A stretch of DNA of 64,000 nt. Origin: Drosophila pseudoobscura. Taxonomy: Eukaryota; Arthropoda; Insecta; Diptera; Drosophilidae. Positions within the stretch are counted from its first letter, which is position 1. Each line of letters opens with the position of its first letter. Positions 31,776-43,894 of this stretch are shown here, one piece after another. Where the stretch lies: positions 13,653,001 through 13,717,000 of the forward strand of contig NC_046681.1 of NCBI RefSeq assembly GCF_009870125.1. Reading direction: 5' to 3'. The notes beneath the pieces were generated by a model, which saw only the letters and a list, made by a program, of their open reading frames with translations, was not told the origin of the DNA and ran no database searches. The position numbers and the translations under genes were made by a program.

Positions 31776-34700
31776 GCTAAAGCCAAAGTCTCGGGCAATT
31801 TCAGTAGGAAAACTCTCAAAGCCTCCCACAAAAACTACCAAAACTACAAGGACGATCCAATATGAGGGCCGCATAAAGCTTTAAATGATTGCGATAATCC
31901 AAAAGGACTTACTTGGTAATAAGACCAGCGCAGGGTCGACTTCAATTTTGCAACATAAAATAAAGATTTCCCAGATACAACAAGGAATAAAAAGGTCGCC
32001 TAGGCCAAAAGCCAAAAGCACAAGAACGGAGGCGAAGCAACAAATGTCCCGGGCTCAACACACATCATCGAGAAGGACCTCATGGAAACAATGGCGGACT
32101 GGGGGTTTCCATGTTGACTTTACGGCTTAGGCCGGGGCTAAGAAGCCATTTCCAAAAGGCCAAAGACGAGATATTTACAGATTTATAAACATATGAAATT
32201 TTGAGCCATAAAAACATAATTAAGTAGAAGATGAAACGGTAGGAATATGCAACAAAAAGGTCAACAATAGACCTAGAAAAAGATTTTGGGATACACTTTT
32301 GCATTTGGTTTATTAGAAAATCATAAATTTGGGGACACTTTTGACTAAGCTCAAAAAAAAAAGAGAACAGAATACATCATTTAATTAATTTGGAATGAAT
32401 ATCATTATTAAAAGAATTTAATAAAGATATTTGAGGGAAATATTGTGTAGCACTTAAGGATTGAATGTGAAAAGAAAATCGGAGTACAATAAACAATATA
32501 GAACCATATTATAAATAACATCAGAAATGTATTAATCCCTAGAAATTCTGAAGAAATCATAGCTAAAGATAAGTTTTCCGACGGCTAATATAATATCTTA
32601 AATACAATTTTTAAATATTTATTAAAAGAACACCAAAAAAAAAATTTAGCCGACGGCTTTTTCAGAACAAAAAGGACATAATTATCGCAAAACATTTTGA
32701 ATATAAAAAGAAACAAATTTATAAATTTAATACGTTAAAAAAAAGGTATAAGCTCTATGATTTAAAATAAATTGAGTACTGAAGGACGTAAGAAATATTT
32801 GTAAGTTCAGAAATATGTTATAAATTGTTTAAAAAATGTGCAAAGTAGAAGTATTTTTCGAAGATTTCGAAATAGAATTAATATTAAAAAAAAAGTGTTT
32901 TCTTCTATTTGATCTTAACTATATTATTATCATTAAACATTAATATTTCATAAAACTCACCTTTTTCACGAAAATGCACAGACAAAAGCGTATTTTTTTT
33001 AATTCCTTTCACACAAATATCAGTTTGTTAATTTATTTGTTATTTTAGAAACTTCACTGGAATATACACGGAAACTTTGTTCGAAAGCTGAGCCAAACAC
33101 TCTCAGAATTTTCCAAATTTAAATAGGGTTTACATTAACCATCAGTGCTCTGCTCTGCGGGTGCTCTGCTGCTTTGGCTGCTGGGTGACTGCACCGCTTT
33201 GAGTGTGAAACGTGAGTGGAATCGGCAGCCCAAGGAGCCAGCGATTTATACGGGGCGAGTGGCAAGCCGATGGCCAGCCGAGGATACGAAAGATTTCAAC
33301 GGTTTCGGTTTCAGGTGGGGAGAGCCGATTGCCAGGGACCGACGCACGGAGCCGAGGAGCTCCCACACAGCCCCCTGCCCCCAAAATATGTATGATTTTG
33401 CGGGTTTGGGGATTGTGCGCAATCATTGCGGATCCGGCAGACTACAAATGTACGTATACGCAACACGTGGCAATTTGTGGTCATAATTGTGAGGTGCTTT
33501 TCCCTTCTATCCAATCTGTTTATTAATCATCAATTACGCACAATTATCGAATCTGGGATCCATCGATCATGCTATCAGTATCGCACTAATCAGCATCAGA
33601 TTATTTTCAATTAGTTGCCCGTGGCAGCTGTCAGTCGCCAAATCCAATATAAATCCCCCTCTGAATGCTTATTAATTCTTGCAGGGCATTATCAAGTAAT
33701 TGGTATTATGCCACATTCGTGGACTCCATTCCATGACTAAGCACTGGAGATTACTATATATAAAATATTACTATCCCCAAATTATTCAACTGTTATGAAT
33801 ACGCAGATCAATGCGTTACGTACGTAAATATCATGATGATGAAATCATGATATGGCTGATAGAAATCATGGATAACAAAAGGTTACGCCCATTCTGTTGG
33901 ATTTAATTGAAAAGGTATGCATATTCTAGCGTGGGTATGACCGTATGAACTGATATATAATTGATATATTTCCATCAGAGACTGTTAAATGTTATTTTCA
34001 AAGTTTTAATACAAATTATAATATGTACTACTCACCAGATAAACTCGAGAATGCACGGTGATCGCTTTGACATACTTTTCTTGTTCTGCAAAATCCATAA
34101 CGAGAAAATATGATATCATTTTGAAAAGTATGGAAATTTATCTTTAAAATACATACCATGCTCTTGTCATTTTCTTTTCCGCTTTACGCGACATTTAACG
34201 ATTTCTGTTGAGGCCGTCGTAGCCACCCTCTGTAAGACATTGCTTTCAATATTTTCCACCTAACTTAGCTTCACATAAACAAAATTACAAAAAAAAATAA
34301 TAAGGCAATTCGCGATTTTTGCTGAATTTGTAACAATTTTTTAAACACTTGGGTTTGCTGCACGTGTGAGTCTGTTGTTTTTATAGGCAACACTTAATCC
34401 GTTCTATTCTAGAGTTGATAAATCCGGGTTTTCCTTTCATGGTTCCTTAATAGAATTATCTGAAAAGAGCCAAAAGTTTGGATAAATTAACATGCAAGAA
34501 ACATATGAATATTTGGATACAATACGTATTTGAGTAATGCCCTTTCATTTCCATGTTCCAAATTTGTTTAAGTGTGCCTTTTGGAAGTGTCTGTCTCATC
34601 ATGAAGTATAAAATTAATACAATTTCCTTCATATCCATACTTATTTGAGCTTTCGCCAGCGGTAAGGAATATTCTGCGACCTATCCCAAGTATTCCACAT

Positions 34701-36050
34701 TCCCCAATCCCCCACTTTGTCATATAAACACACACGTTCATCAACAACTCTCTTCGTCAAAAAAATGGGGGAAATGCCAGTTGCGTACGTAGGAAATCCT
34801 TATTGCCTTTCAAATATAACGCACATCTATCTGTAGATATATATATATATATCTATACCGTATCATTGTGTACATATGTAGATTTTATGACAGTAAACGC
34901 GACTAATGATAATGTGGACTGATAAAAGCTTTACAATGTTTTTTTTTTGGCACAGACGTGTCCGGCTTGGTTTTTGGTTTCGGTATGTTTTTTTTTTTTT
35001 TTGGTGAATCGTATAAAACGTGATTCTAATCTCTACATCCTTGGCCTTGGCCACAGCCACCCTCATAACACACAGATGTATATGTATATCTATAGAGTGA
35101 GGGATAGAATCTGAATCCTCGGAGACCATAGCGAGACTTAGGCATCTATCTATCCAACTGTCAAACTATGTCAAAATCATAAAGATAATTAAGAGGAATT
35201 ACGCAAGCATGTGTTAACTTTTCGGTCAGACTCCTGGCCCCTCTTCATACATACATAATTCCCTGCCAGACATCAAAGAAATTGCATTTCGCTGTACTCC
35301 TACTGGATGAGGCCGCTAGCGAGTCGGGCTAATTTATGAAATTATAGGGAAAATACCTCCCCCCACGCGCATATAAATCAATACTCATGGAAATGGAAAT
35401 TGACTTTGTGGGTAGCTGTAGCATGTACCGCGGAGAGATGCATTCCACTTCCCGCTGAGCCAGAGTCCGGAGCGTAGTGCATATTTCGATTTTATGACCA
35501 CCACAAAGGATGCCAAAAGGTTGTCGGTTGTTGTTCGCTTTGAGTCACGTTAATGCAGCATCACCTCCATCCAACGACATGGCATGGACGTCAGGGTTTT
35601 GGCGGAAAGAATTTCAATAATCTGGAAAGGACATTCAAATGCAAATGCCACAATGGTTCATCCCTGAATAAAGATTTAGCCATATGTGCATACATATTAA
35701 TAGGTATTATATTCAATCCATTGCAATGCATTGGGCAACAAACTGATTATTTAATCGTTATTATACCAGATACTCAAAGAGTACGGGAGTATATTCGATT
35801 GACGGAAATGTTTGTAACACTCGGAAGGAAGCGTTTCCGACCCCAATAAATATATTGTTTTTTGGATTTGCGAACCTGGTTGTATTCGTATAGAAGTCTC
35901 ATTCTCTCCCTTACAATGTGGCTTAGTATCAAAGGGAGCGTTTTCATTTTCGGAATGTACTCAAATGTTCTCCCTTTCTCCACGACGCTAGCTCTCTCCA
36001 ATGAGTACTCGTAGCAATATATTTATTTAATTAAAGAAAATTAGCCACCT
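31776..36050. other. AT-rich intergenic DNA with weak transcript hints
   Basis: Very AT-rich between 32.3 and 33.1 kb. A frame at 33145-33486 has a hydrophobic start but only a GTG at its beginning. A minus-strand TATA box near 34379-34385 precedes a stretch with plausible splice sites but no good frame. Nothing here is supportable as a protein gene. Confidence 0.35.
35758..35858 (-). mobile_element. DINE-1/INE-1-type Helitron end fragment
   Basis: TATACCAGATACTCAAAGAG, then GGAAGCGTTTCCGACCCC and AATAAATATATTG follow the classical INE-1 terminal block in order. Its orientation is opposite to the copies at 14.6 and 20.2 kb. Only about 100 bp remain. Confidence 0.75.
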
Positions 36051-36430
36051 AAAGAAAAACGCCTACGATGTAGAGAATGAAGCGAAAATACTGCACGAGT
36101 TGCAGCCGAATGTGTCCGAGCAGACAAGGGATATGATATTATTCCTGACCACACCAGACAGAAAAAGACCTTCGATGAGCTCACAAGTAAACAGCAAGAT
36201 GTATTTAGAAAGGAAATCGACTGAAGTCAAATCAAATCAAAGAGAAACAAAGCTGCCATGAAGCGCGAAACAATTATCGCCTTTTGGGGGCCATTCTAGA
36301 AAATCACATAATGTTAAATTGATTAAAATTGAATACAAATTTCGCATATAGCAACGATATTGCGGAAGAGGTCCTGTTTGTGTCGTATACGACGGACCAA
36401 AGGAAGATTACGCGAATGAGAACTGTGTGT
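36045..36430 (+). pseudogene. possible eroded coding remnant, family unknown
   Basis: Short protein-like stretches appear in more than one frame: AYDVENEAKILHELQPNVSE, then TFDELTSKQQDVFRKEID, then DIAEEVLFVSYTTDQRKIT. The composition is more protein-like than the flanks, but no intact frame, start or splice pattern links them. It lies about 130 bp beyond the CG13096 poly(A) signal. I cannot name a source. Confidence 0.25.
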
Positions 36431-36563
36431 ATTATCCTCATATTATTCTGAAAATATACTGAATACTGAAAATGTATGGATAGATGTATTCTTTGAATCG
36501 TGATGATGAGAGATGAATATTTATAGAGCGAGAATTTTTAATTGTTAACTTAAAAACAATTCG

Positions 36564-36569
36564 TTTATT
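36564..36569 (-). terminator. CG13096 polyadenylation signal
   Basis: AATAAA on the minus strand lies about 117 bp after the CG13096 stop. Confidence 0.6.
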
Positions 36570-36685
36570 CCTTAAAAGTGTTTCCAAATTTTCAATACGA
36601 AAATATAGTTAGAATTATTGTGGGTTGTGGGAGGGGATATCGAAGAACTACGACTAAAGGAAAGTAAATTTGCCAGAAGGCACGC

Positions 36686-39154
36686 TTACTCATCATCATC
36701 GTCGTCGTCGTCGTCGTCTTCATCATCGTCATCATCTTCTTCTTCTTCATCCTCATCATCATCATCATCGTCGTCGCCGTCTTCTTCGGCGTCTTCATCG
36801 CTGTCATCGTCATCCTCCCCACCCTCATTATCATCTTCATCTTCACCAGCCCCTTCAGCAAGCTCATCTTCCTCCTCGACTTCATCTTCATCCGATTCAG
36901 CCTCAGCCTTGCCCGCCTCGCTCGTCGATTCTTTGCGAGCCTTCTTCGTGGGCACAGCAGTGTCCTCGCCATCGTTATCCTTAGGAGTAGTAGCAGCACC
37001 AGCCGCATCGGCTGCCAAGAGAGCCGCCTTCTCTTCGCGAATCTCTGCCTTGCGCTTCACCTGCTGCCAGGTCAACTTCACAAACTCGGCATCCTTGGTG
37101 AGGGCGAAACGGGAGAGCACCTCGTTGGCCTGCTTCTTCAGCTTCAGCATGCGCTGCTCACGTGGTCCGACCACATACGGCGTGTCCGCTGGGGCGGCAC
37201 ACATGCTGATGTACAGGGGCAGAGCCGAGGTTCCCACAATATCGATTTTAACATACAATGAACGAATGTTGGCCAGGCCCCCAGGATAGACCGTCTCCAG
37301 TTGCTTGGTCACCAGTAGAATATTCTCCGCCAGCTGTTCGGCGCTGTGCTCGTGATTGCCCACGGGGACGGCGGTCAGATCGCCCTTGCTCAGCTGCCTG
37401 TAAGCGGTGCGGCACAGAGCACGCGATATCTCCTTCTGAAGCTGGGCATTGTCCTTGCTCAGACGCACCGGATGCAGGACATTGCGTGGCTTCTGGGTAA
37501 ACTGTGAAAGATGAAGGAAACAGAATCAGCATCATGAAACAGGGATGACAGGGACTAACATTACCTTGCCCAGAAAGGCACTGGCCTGACCCGACAGCTT
37601 GCCGTCGCACATGAAGTAGTCATAGGTATTGAGGAACTTGCGCTTGGCCTCAAAGCTATTCACCTCGTTGCGCAGCTGATTGAATGGTACCACAGTCAGA
37701 CGCTGCTCGATGCCAAGCTCGCTGAACAGATCCTCATAGTGGGCCTTGGTGGGCTCAAAGTCAAACTTTGCACCGCGCTGCAAGTCCGACACAATGATTG
37801 CCACATCATCGTCGCTACCCACCAGCGAGTGCTTCAGACCCAGCTTGACCACACGCTTGGGGCAGCTGGGTATCTTATAGCTGCACACTTGCAGAATGTA
37901 ACGGTAGTCGGTGAATATCGAGGTGGACTTCTTCTTGGCCACCTCTTCGGCCACTTGCATCTTAAGCGCCTGGCATACCTTGAGCACATTCGATTCGGAG
38001 ACTATGTCACGGAACTTTTGCTCATCGAAGGGCTTCAATTCAAATTTCAACTCGACGGGCTTCTTTTTCGGCTTCTTTGCCTTTTTGTTGGCTTTTCCTT
38101 TGACCGATTTGACTGACTTTTTAATTTTCGGCGACTTGTCTGGCTTGGAGAGTTTCTTGAGTGGCTTGCTTTTCTTCTGTAGTGACGCTGCGGCTGGTTT
38201 GGCTAATTTGGTGTCAGGTTCAGCTACTAATGGCACTGCTTTTGTCGTTTGTTTGACTGCCTTCTTTGAATTTTTAGCTGGAGCTTCCACTGGTTTCTTG
38301 GCAGGAGCTGCTGCCTTGACTGGAGCCTCCACGGATTTCTTAGCTACTGCTGCTGCTTTCTTGGCTGGTGCTGCTTTCTTGGCTGGTGCTGCTTTCTTGG
38401 CTGGTGCTGCTTTCTTGGCTGGTGCTGCTTTCTTGGCTGGTTCTGCTTTCTTGGCTGGTTCTGCTTTCTTGACTGTTTCTGCTTTCTTGGCCGGTACTTC
38501 AGGTATTTTCTTGGCAGGAGCGGCCGGTGTTTTCTTAGCTGGAGCTGCTTTCTTGTTATCTTTCTTGGTTGCAGCCGGAACTGGTGCTTCTACTGTCTTC
38601 TTCACTGGAGCTGGATCCACTTTCTTGCCTAAAGCTGATTTCTTGGCAGAAGCTGCAGATGCAGCCACAGCTCCCTTCTTAGCGGGAGCTTCTTCTACAA
38701 CTAATTTTTTAGCCGCCTTCTTGGAAGGCTCAACGGGAGCGGGCTTGACTTTCTTTTGCTTTTTGGCAGGCGCTGGTTTAGCTGGTGATGGAGATGGCGC
38801 CAAAATCAGAGGCTTTTTGGCGGCAGGAGTGGCTGGAATGGCGGCGGCCTTTACCTTTGATTTTTTCACAACGACGGGGGAGGCAGCCGGCGACTCTGGA
38901 GGAGCCATTACCAAGGGCCTTTTGGCGGCTTTTGGATGTTTCTGTTTTTCAACAGGTTTTTGTTCTTTTTTGGGTTTTTCAGAGACATCTTTTTTCGGCG
39001 CGACATTTTTTACCCTTTTGATGGGTGCCGCTACTTCCAGGAGGGCTGCTTCGGCCAACTTGCTCTTTTGCGTGGTTTTCTTCTTCTTGGCCACGCCTTC
39101 AATGCTAGTGCTTTTGCTTAACGACTTTGGCTGTGGTTTTTGTACTTTAACCAT
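36686..39154 (-). CDS. CG13096: nucleolar ribosomal L1-domain protein (RSL1D1-like), CG13096
   Basis: Two exons, 37565-39154 and 36686-37501, split by a 63-bp phase-0 intron, give about 801 residues. The ATG at 39154 has context CAAACATGG; the frame 5' of it opens only at TTG. Residues 1-380 are Lys/Ala/Pro-rich and histone H1-like, including a tandem array of the hexapeptide KKAAPA/KKAEPA. The centre (about 390-690) is an L1-type domain (for example FDEQKFRDIVSESNVLKVCQ and SYKIPSCPKRVVKLGLKHSL). The C-terminus is a long Asp/Glu tail encoded by GAC/GAT/GAA repeats. L1-domain proteins of the RSL1D1/Utp30/Cic1 type act in nucleolar pre-ribosome assembly. The basic and acidic tails fit nucleolar RNA/protein binding. 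Mpp10 lies next door on the same strand. Confidence 0.9.
38340..38490 (-). repeat. 18-bp coding tandem repeat in CG13096
   Basis: About eight near-identical 18-bp units (GCTTTCTTGGCTGGTGCT on the + strand) encode the KKAAPA/KKAEPA array. Near-identity at the DNA level suggests recent slippage or unequal exchange. Confidence 0.8.
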
Positions 39155-39979
39155 GTTTGAGTTTGTCAATTAATGAATTTTTGTCAGAAGAAAAACAATT
39201 TTTTAAACACGTGCGATGTACAGTGAGACCATATACCAAAAAATTTACAGAACAACTTAATCCACCTAAGCCCCCTCTATTTAAACAGGCGAATACCTTG
39301 AATTAAACCGCGGAAAATATAAGTGCTTTTAATTTTATTCTATCCTCTTTACGAACAAAAATGACCACGCTTTAAATGCGGCTAAAATTCTTCAAGTGTA
39401 ACAGCATTCGCCTGTGTATTTAAATACCCACTGGTCGACAATGGGTTAATCATTCTCCGTCCGATTATTTCATTTAAATATTTAAAATATACATCAATTA
39501 AATTTAATAAATAAAAATACAGAAAAACTTCAATTAAATCTTGAATGCAAACCAAACCTGAGAACTTTTTGAGTTTCCGTTCTATTTAAATAGCATACAG
39601 GTTATTTTAAGTAAATAATTCTAAAAATAATCCAATTGTGGACATTACACGCGTGTCTAATCGTCCTGTCGGGCCATCAAATGGCCTTGGATCACCCACA
39701 CACACCCCACACGAAACACAGAGGGAGCCGACAAAATGCTGTCGCATGGCAGCTCCCATGGTGCCCCAAATTGGGAGTCTTCGGTGGAGCAAAGTGTAGC
39801 AAAGTTATTCTTTTACCAAGGCGTCCGCCGTGGGGGAGCTTGTGGGCGTGCGTGCCGTGGATGTGTGTGCGGGAATTGGCCATTTGCTGGCACGTGACTG
39901 GAGACATGGTTTTTGGCTGCTGACGTCACATGCAAATGACATTAGAAATTGGAAAAGAAAAGTCTTAATATGCATAGAA
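39155..39979. other. spacer between CG13096 and Mpp10
   Basis: It holds the CG13096 5' UTR and promoter and the Mpp10 3' end. TGGTCTCACTG (minus strand, 39219-39229) is one mismatch from the housekeeping core Motif 1 (YGGTCACACTR, bound by M1BP) and lies about 70 bp from the CG13096 ATG. The frames at 39607-39923 look like chance. Confidence 0.4.
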
Positions 39980-42149
39980 TTAGAGCTTGAGTTTTTTGGC
40001 ATTCGCTTTGGCCGGGTCCTTTTTGGGACGTTTGCTCCCAGCGCCGCTTGCCGCTAGGGCTGTCGAGTCCTGCAGCTTGTTGAAGAATGCCTTGGAGGAC
40101 TTCAAGGCACCCTGATCGCTGGTGCTGGCGGTGGTCTGCAAAAGAGAATACCGGATTCGATTCGTATTATGAGCTTTAACTGTGCCACACTCTCACTCAC
40201 TTTTTGTACACTGCGACTCTTGGTGATGGTCTTCAATAGCTTGGCATCCGCCTCGCGTTTCGTGGGCGCCTTGCCCTCCTTGGCACGCTGCAGATCCCGG
40301 GTTTCGAGCACAGCATTGATGGCCCGTTGCTTTTGCTTCTTCTTGCGGCGCTCGCGATTCTTGTCGGTGCGTGTGCGCTCCGTCTTGCCCAGCGGGGCGT
40401 GCTTGGGTCCGCGGAAGACCTCTTCGGGGGCCAGCAGCTTAGCATCGCTGACGGCCACGGGAGCCACCTCCTCCATGTGCACTGCCGGCGTGTTGGTGAC
40501 AATCTTTACCTCGGGCGCGACTGGTTTTGGTGTGAAATGGAAGTTGGAAAGGGCATCGAGTTTGAGGAACAGCGTACGCATCTTTCGCTTGATTTCCTGA
40601 TGTTCCTTGGGCTCCGGTCCGGCATTGTCTTCGGCATCCTTGTTCGGATCGAGTTTCTCCAACTCCTGCTGATATTGCTTCTCGTAGATTTGGGACAAGG
40701 ATTGCTTGGATTTCTCCTGGTCGAGCACCAGCTGCTTGCGGTACTCCTGCGGCGTGTTATCCACACGCACGGTGCGGACCACATCATCCCAGGCCTTGTC
40801 GCGTATGCGCTGCAGGATTATTTCCTCGATGGAGCGATTATCTTCCTCTGTCAGCGGTGCCGTGGGTCGTGTGGTGGATTCAAAGTCTAGGATCTCTTCG
40901 AGCAGCGAGTTCTGTGGACGATTGGCCGCTTGGACCTCACCCTTAAGCTGCCAGGGCTTCTCGCCGAGCACAATATCCTCATAGTCGCGTATGCGCTGGA
41001 ACAGACGAGCCTCCCGCAGCTCATTTGAGGATTGGACGGCTGGTGTTGCCTCTGCTTGGTCATCCTCCTCCTCATTGTCATCTTTGTCGGAGCCAGAGTC
41101 TGAATCACTGGCCACTGGTTCTATGCCACTTTTAGTTACAAATTCGGACTCATCGATTTCACTGGGAGCATCCTCTTCTTTTTGGTCTTCATTTGCTTCA
41201 GCGGCATCCTCTTCATCTTCATTATCATCCGCATTTCCCTCCGCTCCTGCATCCGCATCCTCCTCCTCCGCCTCATCTTCGTTTTCATTGAAGTAATCCC
41301 TTTGCTTTCCTTTGTTCTTTTTGTTTAACTTTTGCGCCTCCTGTTCCAGTTCCTCGTCCATTTCGAAAAAGTCCGCATAATTCACATTGACATCATCGTC
41401 ATCTTCCTCCTCGCCCACACCAAAATCATCAGCATAGTAGTCGATGCCATCCGCCTCCTCCTCCACTCGGTGCTTACTTTTCTGCTTCCGCATCTCCTTG
41501 GCGTCCTCTTGTTCCAGAAACTCCTTCATCTCGTCCAGCTTGAAGAATGTGTCATCAACCACAGAGTTTCGTATACGCTTGCCACCCTTTTTTGTTTTAA
41601 TTGCTTTGGGTTTAGATTTCTTGGGCAGATCCTCGGCATCGCTGCCAGAAAAATCAAAATCTGAGTCGGGAGCATCCTGCCCAGGCGCCTCCTCATTAAA
41701 TTGCTCTTCTGGTTGCATTTCCTCCTCATCGTCTTCTTCGTCGTCGTCCAACTCGATGCCCAAGTGCTTCTCCTTCATAGCCATCAGCTTGGCAGTCTTC
41801 TCCAGCAATTGCGGGAACACCAGTTCGTTGCGCATTTCCAGCTGCTGCCAGATCTGTTCCTCGTCCATCTGCTCGAGCACCAATTCGGGCAACAAGTCCT
41901 TTTTATTCTCCACATCACCGCTGATGCTTACGCTGTATGTTTGCTGTATGAGTTGCTCGATGGCACCAATCTGCTCCGGCTGAGGCCTAGAAGAAAAATT
42001 GTTTAGGTCTCCACTGAAGCAAACACGTGCGCGACTTGGAGGTAAACAAACTTGAGAAAACGCTCTGGATTCTTGGTCAACTGCTCGAAGTTGTCCGCTA
42101 TTTCCTTGAATAAATTCGCCTTTTTCGTTTTCTTCTTAGAGCCGATCAT
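39980..42149 (-). CDS. Mpp10: U3 snoRNP protein Mpp10
   Basis: Three minus-strand exons, 42052-42149, 40201-41986 and 39980-40135, join in frame to about 679 residues (introns 65 bp each). The N-terminus is basic (MIGSKKKTKKANLFKEI), then comes the conserved LFxEI/PEQ-type helical segment and the block DEEQIWQQLEMRNELVFPQL. The middle has repeated Asp/Glu-rich stretches, then the conserved core (RIRDYEDIVLGEKPWQLKGE and SLLEEILDFESTTRPTAP) and a Lys-rich C-terminus ending KKLKL. Mpp10 forms a complex with Imp3 and Imp4 in the small-subunit processome and is needed for 18S rRNA processing in the nucleolus. Its start faces PIG-U head to head across 258 bp. The identity is secure from the core blocks. 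Confidence 0.92.
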
Positions 42150-42407
42150 AATGGCGCGTTTTAATATATTTAATTTCGAAAATAGTAAATGTGAAGCAAG
42201 TGCAACAGTTCTTAAAAATGTTGCAAGGTGTGATTAAGAAAAGGTAGCGCCCGCTGAAAATGCAAACAATCCGATAGCTATCGGCCTTGTGGTGTGCCAT
42301 CCTTAGCTACAGCTGTCGCACTCGCTTTTCGGAAACTGCATTTATTTTACAGAAATAATGCTGCACACTTCCATAAATTAGGATCTACAACAAAGCACGC
42401 GAGCAAT
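42150..42407. promoter_or_regulatory. bidirectional promoter Mpp10 / PIG-U with CGATA palindrome
   Basis: The two start codons diverge from a 258-bp spacer. At 42271-42284 lies the perfect palindrome CCGATAGCTATCGG, two inverted CGATA cores as used by BEAF-32. No TATA box is present, as usual for housekeeping pairs. Confidence 0.55.
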
Positions 42408-43857
42408 ATGGATGCAAAATTCTATAAACTAATTCTGCTGGGCGGAGCCGTACGCTTCTACTTCGTGCGTACACCTCTGGCGTCGCTCATCAGCGACCGG
42501 GTAGAGTTTGCTACACCTTTAAATTCCCAAAAGCGAAGTAAGTAGTCCTTTAAAAGGAAATGTACGCAGATTTTAATGATAAGTTCTCTATAGTGAAGGA
42601 AGGCATATACCTGCTGGACCAGGGCATTGATCCTTACAGTGGCGACCTAGTCCATGAGACCCCACTAGTGCTGAAGGCTTTATCGGGACTGTTCCTAAAC
42701 TTTCCCCAGTGGCTGCCATTAATCTACATAATGCTCGATCTGTTGACGGGGGCACTACTCTACAATTTGAGCGTACGATTTGTGAAGCAAAAGCTGCAGA
42801 AACAGTGCCTGGAGCGAAAAAACTATGCCAAAGACACCGAACAACTGCAGTACAACGATGATGACAACTATGATATACCTGAGCTCGTACTGATTGCTTA
42901 TCTCTTCAATCCTCTGACTGTGCTGAGCTGCATTGGCCTGACCTCGACAGTGCTGAGCAACCTGTTTCTAGCCCTATTCCTGTATTTCCTGACTAAAGGG
43001 CTTCTATTGCCGTGCATATTCCTGCTGGCCTTTGAGACTGTTCGTAGCTTCTACCCAATTGTGTTGATGGCTCCACTGCTATTAGTCTTTGCACGCCGCT
43101 CCTTCGCCGGTGGCGTCATCCTATCAGTTCTCTTTGCAGTTGCATGCCTCATTATAGCTGCCGCCAGCTATTTGGTTATAGAAAGTTGGAGCTTCTTGGA
43201 GGGAACCCTAGGATTTATGTGAGTAAATGATGGATGCCTTCATAGCCCTCCTCTATAATATTCTCTTCCGTTGGCAGCTTTTATTTCCGAGATCTCCAGC
43301 CAAATATTGGTCTGTTTTGGTATTTCTTTACCGAAATGTTTGAACATTTCCGCACCATGTTCCTAATCACATTCCAACTGAATGCCACAGTGCTGTACCT
43401 GGTGCCGCTCAGCCTTAAGCTGCGCAAGGAGCCATTGCTGCTGGCAACCGTATTGGTGGCCCTCATGGCTGTGTTTCGTGCATATCCAAGCCTGGGAGAT
43501 GTGGGCTTCTACCTGGCATTGCTGCCTCTGTGGAAACGATGCTGGAAGTGTAAGTTCTTAAGAATTCAACTGAATCTATGATAGAATAATTGAATTTTTT
43601 CAGACATGGCCCATGGCTTTGTTGTCTTCACATTCTTCTTGGTGACCTTGTCCATGATGGGCACCCTCTGGCACTTATGGATCTACGCGGGATCGGCCAA
43701 TGCCAATTTCTATTTTGGAGCCACGCTGGCCTTCTCGACGGGTCAGATATTCCTAATCACGGACCTGCTGTTTGCGCACGTTAAGCGAGAGTTCTGTTTG
43801 TACAATGGCCAGAAGATCATGATCGACGGAGAGGAGGCGCGCATACTCTTAAAATAA
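42408..43857 (+). CDS. PIG-U: GPI transamidase subunit PIG-U
   Basis: Four exons, 42408-42537, 42594-43218, 43278-43549 and 43604-43857, give 426 residues (human PIG-U about 435). Introns are 54-59 bp. An alternative acceptor at 42569 would leave a 32-bp intron and break the alignment, so the one at 42593 (CTATAG) was chosen. The protein is strongly hydrophobic with many membrane helices. Family blocks seen: DPYSGDLVHETPL, NIGLFWYFFTEMFEHFR, AYPSLGDVGFYLALLPLW and LWHLWIYAGSANANFYFG. PIG-U is an ER multipass subunit of the GPI transamidase, which attaches GPI anchors to proteins. Head to head with Mpp10 and tail to tail with mRpL51. Confidence 0.94.
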
Positions 43858-43888
43858 GCCAAAAGCTAATATCAAATCAACAAAACAC

Positions 43889-43894
43889 TTTATT
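43889..43894 (-). terminator. mRpL51 polyadenylation signal
   Basis: AATAAA on the minus strand lies 24 bp after the mRpL51 stop and 32 bp from the PIG-U stop. The two 3' ends probably overlap. Confidence 0.6.

Noticed and set aside
36618-37289. 223-codon + strand poly-Ser frame
   Set aside because: It is antisense to the Asp/Glu triplet tail of CG13096.
37911-39173. 420-codon + strand Ala/Phe/Gly-rich frame
   Set aside because: It is antisense to the CG13096 Lys/Ala repeat exon and a pure by-product of its codon pattern.
42560-42593. PIG-U exon 2 starting at the acceptor at 42569
   Set aside because: It would leave a 32-bp intron and insert eight residues into a conserved segment. The acceptor at 42593 restores the family alignment with a 56-bp intron.
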